Both the position numbers and the translations under genes were made by a program. The notes beneath the pieces were generated by a model, which searched no databases, was not told where the DNA came from, and saw only the letters and a list, made by a program, of their open reading frames with translations. Source: Microbacterium maritypicum (GTDB lineage: Bacteria > Actinomycetota > Actinomycetes > Actinomycetales > Microbacteriaceae). From it: a DNA stretch of 64,000 nt. Positions 26,512 to 34,980 of the stretch are shown in pieces; position 1 is the stretch's first letter, and each line of letters opens with the position of its first letter. The DNA is taken from the NCBI RefSeq assembly GCF_008868125.1, contig NZ_WAAQ01000001.1, positions 1,116,001 to 1,180,000 of the forward strand. Direction: 5' to 3'.

Positions 26512-27534
26512 TCAGCCGGCGGGCTCCAGCTGCACGACCAGGGCGCGGTGGTCGCTCCCCCCGGCGTCATCGAGCACGACGGATCCCGTCGGAGACCAGT
26601 TCTGCGATGCCATCACATGATCGATCGGCGCGCCCGCCAGCGCGGGCAGAGAGCTCGGCCAGGTGCCGGTGAGCCCGTTGCCGGTGCGGGAAGCGACATC
26701 GCGGCAGTAGCCGATGTCGCCGCCTTCCACGCCCAGCGGAGCCATGTGGTCGATCGTCGCGTTGAAGTCACCGGCCAGGATGAAGTCGCCCTGGGGGCAC
26801 TGGTCGGCGATCCACTGGAGGTCGCTGCGCCACTGCTGCATCTCCTCCATGCGCGGGGCCACCGCGTGCACGGCGACGATGGTGGGGCCGGAGCCGTCGA
26901 TCGGCATCAGCACGACGCTGGGCACCGAGCCGGTGTTGCTCGTGCCGTCCTTCGCCGACTCGATCACGGAGTACTCACCGAGGTCGGGGGCGACCAACAC
27001 GGTGGTCTGCCATGACTGCGGACCGTCCTGCACATCGGGGCGGAACTGCACGTGGTGCACCCACATCGGATGCCCCTGCTCCCGCAGCATGATAGCGATG
27101 CGCTCGCCGACAGCTTCGGTGGTCTCCGGGAGGGCGACGATGTCGGCACCCTGATCGAGGATCCGCTGCGCGATCACCTCGGCGGGTACGGCTTCACCCG
27201 CTGTGTTCCACGTGAGCACCCTGACGCTGCCCTCGGTCTTCTCCGGGAGGTCGGAGCCGCCGAAGCCGCGGGTGGCGCCGATGGCCGCCGTCGCGCCGGC
27301 ACCGAGCAGGGCGACGATCAGCACGGAGGCGGCGAATCCACGCAGCGGGCGGGCGAACAGCAGCAGGAGCGCGAGGACCGCGACCACGAGGAATCCGCCG
27401 AGCACGAGGCCGCGCGCCGACACGAGCTGTGCGAACGGGTAGGTCTGCTCGAGACGGAAGAACTGCGGCCACACGACGATCGCCGTCGCGATCGCGAGCA
27501 GCACGGTGAACAGGATCCCCAGGAGACGAAACAT
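26512..27534 (-). CDS. membrane-anchored endonuclease/exonuclease/phosphatase family protein
   Basis: The 340-residue protein has three N-terminal membrane helices (residues about 3-95) followed by an EEP domain. Motifs are VLTWNTAGEA (Asn), VALPETTEAV (Glu, in place of the usual QE), LAGDFNATID (Asp-Asn), GAPIDHVMAS (Asp-His) and GGSDHRALVV (Asp-His). The domain is expected to lie outside the cell and cut a phosphodiester, but the substrate is unknown. TAGGCT seven bases before the ATG predicts a leaderless mRNA. Confidence 0.85.
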   Translation of the reverse strand: MFRLLGILFTVLLAIATAIVVWPQFFRLEQTYPFAQLVSARGLVLGGFLVVAVLALLLLFARPLRGFAASVLIVALLGAGATAAIGATRGFGGSDLPEKTEGSVRVLTWNTAGEAVPAEVIAQRILDQGADIVALPETTEAVGERIAIMLREQGHPMWVHHVQFRPDVQDGPQSWQTTVLVAPDLGEYSVIESAKDGTSNTGSVPSVVLMPIDGSGPTIVAVHAVAPRMEEMQQWRSDLQWIADQCPQGDFILAGDFNATIDHMAPLGVEGGDIGYCRDVASRTGNGLTGTWPSSLPALAGAPIDHVMASQNWSPTGSVVLDDAGGSDHRALVVQLEPAG

Positions 27535-27634
27535 CCCCTCCAGCCTAGGAGCGCCGCCTGTGAAGTCCCTGCCTCGACATCCGCCTCCGTGCGCCTCGGC
27601 GCCTGCACCGGGCGACGCTCGGTACGCTCGGAGG
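27535..27634. promoter_or_regulatory. divergent promoters of EEP hydrolase and PHP genes
   Basis: The 100-bp gap has a minus-strand -10 TAGGCT (27542-27547) seven bases from one ATG and a plus-strand -10 TACGCT (27623-27628) six bases from the other. Both fit leaderless initiation. No other feature seen. Confidence 0.6.
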
Positions 27635-28507
27635 ATGGCCACTTCGTCCCACGGGTTCGCCGGTCCCGCCGACCTGCACCTGCACTCCAACCATTCCGAT
27701 GGCACGGAGTCGCCCGCCGAGGTGGTCGCGCAGGCGCACGCGCACGGGGTGCGCACGCTCGCGCTCACCGATCATGACCGTTCCACCGGATGGGCCGAGG
27801 CGGGAGATGCCGCCGTCGCCCTCGGGATGACGTTCATCCCGGGGATGGAGCTCTCCGCGAAGCACGAATGGCGCAGCGTGCACGTGCTCGGCTATCTCTT
27901 CGACCCGCAGGACGAGGCGCTGCGCGCCGAGACGGATCGCATCAGGGGGGACCGGATCGGTCGTGCCGAGCGCATCGTGCGCAACATCGGGCGCGACTAC
28001 GACCTGCACTGGGACGATGTGGTCGCTCAGACGACGCTCGACGCGACGGTCGGACGCCCTCACATCGCCGACGCTCTCGTCGCGCGGGGGATCGTGCGGG
28101 ATCGGACGGAGGCGTTCGACGGCATCCTGCATCCGCGGGAGGGGTACTACGAGCCGCACTACGCGCCCGATCCGATCACCGCGGTGCGCTTGATCACCGA
28201 GGCCGGGGGAGTGGCGATCATCGCCCACCCCGTGACGGCGGGCCGCGACCGCATGATGCCGGTGCCGTTCATCGAGCGGCTCATCGACGCCGGCCTCGGC
28301 GGGTTCGAGATCGAGCATCGCGAGAACACGGAGTCGGGCAAGAGGATGCTGCGTGAGATCGCCGCGAAGCACGACCTCATCGTCACCGGCTCCAGCGACT
28401 ATCACGGCACCGGCAAGCCGAACCGTCCCGGCGAGAACACCACAGCCGATGAGATGGTCGCCAGGCTCCTGGCGCGCGGCACCGGCATCGCCCCGCGCGT
28501 TCCCTGA
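27635..28507 (+). CDS. PHP-domain phosphoesterase (TrpH/RNase AM-like)
   Basis: The 290-residue metal-dependent phosphoesterase has PHP motifs HLHSNHSDGT (residues 14-23), LTDHDRSTG, a Glu in GMELSAKHE, the histidine in IIAHPVT and the final SSDYHG. The layout matches the TrpH/YciV group, which includes 3',5'-nucleoside bisphosphate phosphatase and 5'-3' exoribonuclease AM. The exact substrate is unproven. The gene converges on the helicase gene at a shared terminator. Confidence 0.88.
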   Translation: MATSSHGFAGPADLHLHSNHSDGTESPAEVVAQAHAHGVRTLALTDHDRSTGWAEAGDAAVALGMTFIPGMELSAKHEWRSVHVLGYLFDPQDEALRAETDRIRGDRIGRAERIVRNIGRDYDLHWDDVVAQTTLDATVGRPHIADALVARGIVRDRTEAFDGILHPREGYYEPHYAPDPITAVRLITEAGGVAIIAHPVTAGRDRMMPVPFIERLIDAGLGGFEIEHRENTESGKRMLREIAAKHDLIVTGSSDYHGTGKPNRPGENTTADEMVARLLARGTGIAPRVP

Positions 28508-28534
28508 CCATCGCGCCGCGCCGCGCGCGCACGG

Positions 28535-28579
28535 GAAAGGGCGCATACGCCGGTGTGAACCGGACGTATGCGCCCTTTC
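28535..28579. terminator. bidirectional terminator
   Basis: GAAAGGGCGCATACG (28535-28549) and CGTATGCGCCCTTTC (28565-28579) are exact complements with an inner CCGG/CCGG pair. It serves the convergent PHP and DEAD-box genes. Confidence 0.88.
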
Positions 28580-28588
28580 GGTCGAAGC

Positions 28589-30109
28589 TCAGGCTCCGGT
28601 GACGGGAGCCGCGCCTGCGCCGGAACCGCCGCGGCGACGGCGGCGACGACGTGCCGGTGCCGGCTTGCCGTCGTGGTGCTCCTTGCCGGCGCCGTCATGC
28701 GTTCCTGCGCCCTCGGCACCGCGGTCGGCTGACGGCGCGGAATGTCCCTCGCCCGATGCGGGCTCCGCTGCACCCTCGGTGAAGGTCGATCCGACCGGGG
28801 TCGTGCTGTTGCGACGGCGGCGGCGACGGCGCGTGCCGCTCTCGTCGGTGCCCTCGGCAGCAGCATCGGCCGCGCGCTCCGGGCGACGGGTGCGCTCGGT
28901 CTTGACGGACTCGGTCTTGGGTGCCGACACCAGTCGGCCCTTGGTGCCCTGGGGGATGTTGAGGTCCTCGTACAGGTGCGGGCTCGACGAGTAGGTCTCG
29001 ATGGGCTCCGGCTGGCCGAACTCGAGCGCCCGGTTGATCAGGGCCCACTTGTGCAGGTCCTCCCAGTCGACGAAGGTGACGGCGATGCCGGTCTTGCCCG
29101 CGCGGCCCGTGCGGCCGGCGCGGTGCAGGTAGGTCTTGTCCTCGTCGGGGATCGTGTGGTTGATGACGTGCGTCACATCGTCGACGTCGATGCCTCGGGC
29201 GGCCACATCGGTGGCCACGAGGACATCGCGCTTGCCCGCCTTGAACGCGGCCATCGAACGCTCACGCTGGTCCTGGCCCATGTCGCCGTGCACACCGCCG
29301 ACGTTGAAGCCGCGGTCGCCCAGCTCATCGACGAGGCGCTGCGCCGCGCGCTTGGTGCGCGTGAAGATGACGGTCTTGCCGCGACCCTCGGCCTGCAGGA
29401 TGCGGGCGATGACCTCGTCCTTGTCCATCGAGTGCGCGCGGTACACGAGGTGCTTGATGTTGGCCTGCGTGAGACCCTCGTCGGGGTCGCTCGCGCGGAT
29501 GTGGATCGGGTTCGTCATGAAGCGACGTGCGAGGGCCACGATCGGGCCGGGCATGGTCGCAGAGAACAGCTGCGTGTGGCGGACGGCCGGAACCTTCTGG
29601 AAGATCTTCTCGATGTCGGCGAGGAAGCCGAGGTCGAGCATCTTGTCGGCCTCGTCCAGCACGACCTCGGTCGCGTTCGAGAGGTCGAGCAGGCGCTGGC
29701 CCGCGAGGTCGATCAGTCGCCCCGGCGTGCCGACGACGATCTGCGCGCCCGCCTTGAGCTGGTCGATCTGCCCCTCGTAGGCCTTGCCGCCGTAGATCGC
29801 CACGACGCTGGTCGAGCGGTTGCTGGTGAGCAGGTCGATGTCTTCGTACACCTGGACTGCGAGCTCGCGCGTGGGGACGACGATGAGCGCCTTGACCCCG
29901 TGCTCCGGGTCCTTGCCGAGGCGCTGGACGACGGGGATGCCGAAGCCGAAGGTCTTGCCGGTTCCCGTCTTGGCCTGACCGATGATGTCCTGGCCGGGAA
30001 GGCCGAGGGGGATGGTCTGCTCCTGGATGGGGAACGCGTCGACGATGCCCTTGGCGGCGAGTGCGTCGACGATGTCCTGGTCGATGCCGAGATCGGCGAA
30101 AGTTGTCAC
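28589..30109 (-). CDS. rhlE: RhlE-type DEAD-box RNA helicase
   Basis: The 506-residue helicase has a Q motif (DAFPIQEQTIPLGL), AKTGTGKT, VPTRELAVQVYED, VLDEADKMLDLGF, LFSATMP and HRAGRTGRAG. Its Arg-rich tail contains two runs of six or more arginines and acidic spacers. The start is set at the GTG at 30109 (TTFADLGIDQDIVDAL); in-frame GTG codons upstream are possible. By motif set and neighbourhood (DUF3107, AdnAB) it corresponds to mycobacterial RhlE (Rv3211 from memory). Confidence 0.9.
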   Translation of the reverse strand: MTTFADLGIDQDIVDALAAKGIVDAFPIQEQTIPLGLPGQDIIGQAKTGTGKTFGFGIPVVQRLGKDPEHGVKALIVVPTRELAVQVYEDIDLLTSNRSTSVVAIYGGKAYEGQIDQLKAGAQIVVGTPGRLIDLAGQRLLDLSNATEVVLDEADKMLDLGFLADIEKIFQKVPAVRHTQLFSATMPGPIVALARRFMTNPIHIRASDPDEGLTQANIKHLVYRAHSMDKDEVIARILQAEGRGKTVIFTRTKRAAQRLVDELGDRGFNVGGVHGDMGQDQRERSMAAFKAGKRDVLVATDVAARGIDVDDVTHVINHTIPDEDKTYLHRAGRTGRAGKTGIAVTFVDWEDLHKWALINRALEFGQPEPIETYSSSPHLYEDLNIPQGTKGRLVSAPKTESVKTERTRRPERAADAAAEGTDESGTRRRRRRRNSTTPVGSTFTEGAAEPASGEGHSAPSADRGAEGAGTHDGAGKEHHDGKPAPARRRRRRRGGSGAGAAPVTGA

Positions 30110-30305
30110 TTTATTCAGATTGCCTGTCCGGCGACCCTGTGGGATCGCCACGTTAACGGATCCACGCCGTCTCTTGTGCCACAGGCGCGGGGCCCCGCTC
30201 CGACGGCGGGGACACGCCCAGCCTACCCGAGGGGTGGTATCGGCCAGGAAGGTGGGTCCGGCACGAGTATTGTGAACGACGTGGTGGACTCGGGAGGACG
30301 ACCTC

Positions 30306-31019
30306 GTGGTTAAGTGGTTCTGGCAGCGCGACGACGCGCCGCGACGCACTCTGGCCCTGCGCAGCAGAGGCGATCAGGGGGATGCGACGCGCATCGACTT
30401 CGCCGAACTCGCCCCCGAGCTCAACCGCTTCCTCGGTCAGGCCGCCTATCTGCAGCTGGGCTATTTCGAGACGCTGACGCGCCTCATCCGGGCCACGCCC
30501 GAGCTCTCCGAGAAGGAGTCGCTCTCGCGCGCCGCCGGAGCCGCTCTGACCAAGCACCGAGGAATCGTCGACCTCATCGCCGAGCGCGGGGACGACCCGA
30601 CGCAGCTGATGCTCCCGTTCCGGGAGAACCTCGACGCCTTCCGCCGCAAGACCATCGGCGCGCGCCCCAGGGAGACGCTGCTGGCGGTGTACATCACCGC
30701 CGGGATGCTCGACGACTTCTACCTCGCGCTGGCCTCCAGCTACGGGGACACCGGGCGCCGCGTGGCGGAGATCCTCCGTGAGGACGACGCTCGGCACGAG
30801 ATCGTCGCCATCGTTCAGGAGACCATCGAGAGCGACGAGGAGTGGCGATCGCTCCTGTCGATGTGGGCCCGCCGCCTGGTCGGCGACACGATCCTCGTGT
30901 GCCGCTCCGCGCTGCGGCCGGAGCGCCTCGACGTCGACGAGGAGCGCATCGAGCCGGTGTACACCGAGCTCATGGGCGCGCACGCGCGACGGATGGACGC
31001 GATGGGACTCGCGTCGTAG
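30306..31019 (+). CDS. ferritin-like fold protein (MiaE_2 family)
   Basis: This 237-residue, mainly helical protein has carboxylates and histidines placed as in ferritin-like diiron proteins (LTKHRGIVDLI, DDARHEIVAI, ETIESDEEW). It resembles the MiaE-like group annotated as tRNA hydroxylase, but the active role is untested. GGGAGG (30292-30297) lies eight bases before the GTG start, and TATTGT (30268-30273) is a likely -10, so it has a short leader. Confidence 0.75.
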   Translation: MVKWFWQRDDAPRRTLALRSRGDQGDATRIDFAELAPELNRFLGQAAYLQLGYFETLTRLIRATPELSEKESLSRAAGAALTKHRGIVDLIAERGDDPTQLMLPFRENLDAFRRKTIGARPRETLLAVYITAGMLDDFYLALASSYGDTGRRVAEILREDDARHEIVAIVQETIESDEEWRSLLSMWARRLVGDTILVCRSALRPERLDVDEERIEPVYTELMGAHARRMDAMGLAS

Positions 31020-31070
31020 CGGACGATTCGCTCGAACCGTCCCGTCCGATCGCAGGCGGAGCCCGGCGGG

Positions 31071-31358
31071 TCAGATGCCGAGCGCTGCCCGGTTCTGAGC
31101 GTCGGAGCGCTTGCGGAGCCTGGTGAGGGTCACGGTCACCAGCGCCGCGACGATGGGCGCTCCCAGCACGCTCGCGAGCCACAGCCAGATGCTGTCCTCG
31201 CCGACGCCTGCCCACTGCAGGGCCGTGTACGTGATCGCCGAGACGGCGGTCGCGATCGACGGAGTCAGTGCGACGCCGCGCAGCTCACGGTCACCGATCA
31301 GGAAGTGCGCGGCGATTCCCAGAGCGCACGCGCCGATGAGTGCGAGGAGGATGTACAT
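31071..31358 (-). CDS. small three-helix membrane protein
   Basis: The 95-residue protein has three hydrophobic helices and a basic C-terminus (TLTRLRKRSDAQNRAALGI). No catalytic residues or family seen. It follows the DUF3107 gene after only seven bases, so they are probably one operon. Confidence 0.7.
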   Translation of the reverse strand: MYILLALIGACALGIAAHFLIGDRELRGVALTPSIATAVSAITYTALQWAGVGEDSIWLWLASVLGAPIVAALVTVTLTRLRKRSDAQNRAALGI

Positions 31359-31365
31359 CGTCGGG

Positions 31366-31590
31366 TCAGGCGACGAAGCCGACGCGGCGCGATTCCTCGG
31401 TGCCCAGTTCGATGTAGGCGAGGTTCGCGGTCGGGACGATGTAGGAGTTGCCCTTCACATCGGCGAAGCTCACGTGCGATGCGCTCTGCTCGAGCGCCGC
31501 GGCGACCTGGGTGCGGACTTCTTCCGCGCTTGCGCCGGTGTCGAAGCTCAGTTCACGGCCGGTGTTGATGATGCCGATGCGGATTTCCAC
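31366..31590 (-). CDS. DUF3107 protein
   Basis: The 74-residue protein begins VEIRIGIINTGRELSFDTG and ends AYIELGTEESRRVGFVA, the DUF3107 pattern (TB9.4, Rv3208A in M. tuberculosis from memory). AAGGAG precedes the GTG by five bases; a -10 TAGAGT lies at 31622-31627 on the minus strand. Function unknown. Neighbouring rhlE and adnAB match the mycobacterial context. Confidence 0.9.
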   Translation of the reverse strand: MEIRIGIINTGRELSFDTGASAEEVRTQVAAALEQSASHVSFADVKGNSYIVPTANLAYIELGTEESRRVGFVA

Positions 31591-31761
31591 GCGTGCTCCT
31601 TGAAGTTCGGGGACTGCGCCAACTCTACCCCGCGAGCACGGGGCGGGATCGGCGGTGGCGCCCGGTTTCGCCGTGAGCGCACAGGCGGACGGGCCGCGGT
31701 CACGCGAGTGAGCGTGGCGGGTGCGGACGGCGATGTCCGCGCGTCCGGATAGCGTGGAGGC

Positions 31762-34700
31762 ATGACACCGGATACTGCTCAGCGCGCTGTGATCGCCGCG
31801 GAGCCGACGGCATCCGGAGTCATCATCGGCGCCCCGGGAACCGGTAAGACGCGCACCCTGATCGACCGGATCGTGCACCTGCTCGATGCCGAGGCGCTCC
31901 GCCCGGAGCAGGTGCTCGCGCTCACGCCGAACCGTCAGGCGGCGACCGCTCTGCGCGACCGGATCGGCGTGCGCATCGGCCAGGCGACGCCCGGGCCACT
32001 GGCTCGGTCGCTCGGCTCCTTCGCCTTCCAGCTGGTGCGTGGAGCGATGGTGAGAGAGGGAGCGGAGCCGCCGGCGCTGCTGACGGGTGCCGACCAGGAC
32101 CGGATCATCGCCGAGCTGCTCAGCGGCGATGCGGAAGACGGACGCATCCCGTGGCCGGATGCGCTGAGCCCTTCGGTGCGGGCGTCGAAGGGGTTCCGCT
32201 CGGAGCTGCGCGCATTCCTCGCCGAGTGCACGGAGATCGGTGTCGACGCCGCGGAGCTGCGAGCATCGGGCAACGAGGTGTGGGCGGCGACGGCGGAGTT
32301 CCTCGTGGAGTACCGCGCGGTGCTCGACGCGCTCCGGTCGGCCCACCGTGACGCCGCCGACCTGCTGAGCGAGGCGAGCACCATCCTGCACACGGCCGAG
32401 ACGGCCGCCCTCGGCCCGCTCGCGCCTCTGCGCGTGGTGCTCATCGACGACGCGCAGGAGCTCACGCGTGGGGGGATCGCCGTCGTGAAGGCCCTGCGCA
32501 GCCGGGGGATCGCCGTGTTGGCCTTCGGTGATCCCGACATCTCCTCCGGCTCGTTCCGCGGAGCAAGCCCCGAGCTGTTCGCACAGCTCGCCGGGGTTCT
32601 GGGAGAGGTGCACGTGCTCGACGGGCCGCACCGCCAGCGTCCGGCGCTCACCGCTCTCACCCGCACGGTGACCCAGGCGATCGGTGTGTCGGGCCGGGTC
32701 GAGCATCGGCGCGCCCCCGTGCCCGTGACGGCCGAAGAGGTCGAGGCCGGGGTGTCGACGTTCGTGGCCCCGTCTCCCTACGAAGAACTCGATCGCATAG
32801 CCGGAGTGATGCGCGAGTGGCACCTCTCCGACGGCATCCGGTGGGATCGCATGGCGGTCATCGCCCACGACACGCGGCAGGTGACGACGCTGGAGACCGA
32901 ACTCGCCGCCAGGGAGATCCCGACGCGTGCGGCCGGTGTGCAACGCCCGCTCGGCAGCGAGGGCATCGTGCGCGACATCGTGGGTATCGTGCGCCTGGCG
33001 CTCACCCCGGTCCAGGAGCGCACGTCGGAAGCCCTCGAGGAGGCGCTGCGCACCCCGTTCGGAGGGATGGACGCGATCGGCCTGCGGCGGCTGCGTGCCC
33101 GACTCCGCCACGTCGAACTCGAACAGGGGGGATCGACGCCGGCGCGCGAGCTGCTGCGGCGGGCCATGGCGAATCCGGCGGACCTCACCCTCATCGACGC
33201 CCCGGAGTCGCGCACGGCCGAGCGTTTCGCGCTGGTGATCGAAGCGCTGGCCCGTGGCGCGGCGGCGGGAGAGACGATCCACGACCTGCTCTGGCGGGTG
33301 TGGGATCAGGCCAGGGCCGTCGACGGCAGGCGTCTGCAGATCGCCTGGCGTGAGATCTCGTTGCTGCCGACGGGGGCGGAGACGGCCCGTTCTCTCGATG
33401 CGCTGGTCTCCCTGTTCGACGCGGCGAAGCGCTTCGTCGAGCGCACACCGAACGAGAAGCCCGAGGTCTTCGTGCGGGACATCCTCGACAGCGAGGTCCC
33501 CGAGGATTCGCTGTCGACACCCGACCGGCCGGGGAAGGTCACGCTGCTGACCCCCGCCACCGCTCTGGGTACGGAGTTCGACGCGGTCGTGGTCGCCGGT
33601 GTGCAGGACGGCATCTGGCCGAACGTGCGTCTGCGCGGCGGTCTGCTGCAGACCTGGCGCCTGCCCGACGCGATCCAGGCTGCGCGCACGGGGACCCTCA
33701 TCGAGCCTCCGGGAGCCCTGGATCGTCGACGTGCGGCGCTGCACGACGAGCTCCGGCTGTTCGTCCGCGCCGTGTCGCGTGCGCGCGACCGTCTCCTGAT
33801 CACGGCGGTGGACGACGACGACCTGACGCCCAGTCCGTTCTTCGGCTTCCTGCCCGCCCCTGAACCTCCGGAGCGGCACGCGTCGGCGGAGCACCCGCTC
33901 ACATTGCGCGGACTCGTCGCCCGCCACCGGCGCACCCTCACCACGGTGTCAGCCGAGCCGGTGCGGCGGGCCGCCGCGGCGCAGCTCGCCGTTCTCGCGC
34001 GTGAGGGCGTGCCGGGGGCGGATCCGGCGGACTGGTACGGGATGACCCCTCCCTCGACCGCGGCGCCGCTGCGCGATCTCGCCGTCACGGGGGCGCGGGT
34101 CTCACCCTCGAAGATGGAGTCGTATGAGGAATGCGGTCTCAACTGGGTGGTCTCGGCTCTCGGCGGTGACACGGTGATGCCGCCCACGGCCGGCATCGGG
34201 ACGATCGTGCACGAGGCGATGGAGCGGGTTCCCGAGGGAGATCTCGAGAAGATGCGCGCGATCGTGGCCGAGCACTGGCCGGAGCTCGATTTCGAGACCG
34301 AGTGGATCGGGCGCAAGGAGCGCCGTCGCGCCGACCTGCTCGTGGATCGGCTGCACACCTACTTGGGTGATGTGCGCCGCGAGGGTGGGCGGGTGATCGG
34401 CAGCGAGGTCGAGTTCCGCTTCGCCGTCGACGTGGCGGAGTCGGCCGACGACGCCGTTCCCACCGTCCACGAGGTGGGGGAGGACCGGGCGAATCAGGCG
34501 ATCATCCACGGCTACATCGACCGGGTGGAGGCCTACCCGCCCGGAGCGGGCGAGCACCCCGCGGCGCGAGGTCGCGGCTGGGAGCGGATGTCGGGAGGTC
34601 CGGACGGGCCCACGGTCGTGGTGGATCTGAAGACGGGCAAGAACGATCCCGAATCCGACTCGGGCGTGCTCGCGCATGCGCAGTTGGCCGCCTATCAGGT

Positions 34701-34980
34701 CGCCGTGCAGCAGGGGCTGGTCGAGGGGGCGCCGCCGTCGTCACTGGCGGGAGCACGGCTCGTGATCGTCTCCAAGACCCTTGCCAAGAGCGACTACCGC
34801 ATCGCCCATCAGCACACGTTGGACGACGAGTCGCGCTCGGCCTTCCTGCTGCGCGTCGCGGATGCGGCCCGCGGCATGTCGGCGTCGAGCTTCACCGCTC
34901 AGGTCGAGTCGCACTGCGCCGACACACAGCGTCGGGTGCATCCGTGCCGTATCCACACGGTGCCGGCGGTGAGCTCGTGA
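31762..34980 (+). CDS. adnA: AdnA-like ATP-dependent helicase-nuclease subunit
   Basis: The 1072-residue protein has an N-terminal UvrD-like motor and a C-terminal RecB-type nuclease. Walker A is GAPGTGKT (residues 23-30). Motif II is the non-canonical VVLIDDAQEL, where functional SF1 motors usually read DEYQD. The nuclease is intact: GYIDRVEAY, VVVDLKTGK and QLAAYQVAV. In mycobacterial AdnAB the AdnA motor contributes less than the AdnB motor, which fits the altered motif II here. The complex resects double-strand breaks. TAGCGT six bases before the ATG predicts a leaderless mRNA. GTGA overlap with adnB. Confidence 0.85.
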   Translation: MTPDTAQRAVIAAEPTASGVIIGAPGTGKTRTLIDRIVHLLDAEALRPEQVLALTPNRQAATALRDRIGVRIGQATPGPLARSLGSFAFQLVRGAMVREGAEPPALLTGADQDRIIAELLSGDAEDGRIPWPDALSPSVRASKGFRSELRAFLAECTEIGVDAAELRASGNEVWAATAEFLVEYRAVLDALRSAHRDAADLLSEASTILHTAETAALGPLAPLRVVLIDDAQELTRGGIAVVKALRSRGIAVLAFGDPDISSGSFRGASPELFAQLAGVLGEVHVLDGPHRQRPALTALTRTVTQAIGVSGRVEHRRAPVPVTAEEVEAGVSTFVAPSPYEELDRIAGVMREWHLSDGIRWDRMAVIAHDTRQVTTLETELAAREIPTRAAGVQRPLGSEGIVRDIVGIVRLALTPVQERTSEALEEALRTPFGGMDAIGLRRLRARLRHVELEQGGSTPARELLRRAMANPADLTLIDAPESRTAERFALVIEALARGAAAGETIHDLLWRVWDQARAVDGRRLQIAWREISLLPTGAETARSLDALVSLFDAAKRFVERTPNEKPEVFVRDILDSEVPEDSLSTPDRPGKVTLLTPATALGTEFDAVVVAGVQDGIWPNVRLRGGLLQTWRLPDAIQAARTGTLIEPPGALDRRRAALHDELRLFVRAVSRARDRLLITAVDDDDLTPSPFFGFLPAPEPPERHASAEHPLTLRGLVARHRRTLTTVSAEPVRRAAAAQLAVLAREGVPGADPADWYGMTPPSTAAPLRDLAVTGARVSPSKMESYEECGLNWVVSALGGDTVMPPTAGIGTIVHEAMERVPEGDLEKMRAIVAEHWPELDFETEWIGRKERRRADLLVDRLHTYLGDVRREGGRVIGSEVEFRFAVDVAESADDAVPTVHEVGEDRANQAIIHGYIDRVEAYPPGAGEHPAARGRGWERMSGGPDGPTVVVDLKTGKNDPESDSGVLAHAQLAAYQVAVQQGLVEGAPPSSLAGARLVIVSKTLAKSDYRIAHQHTLDDESRSAFLLRVADAARGMSASSFTAQVESHCADTQRRVHPCRIHTVPAVSS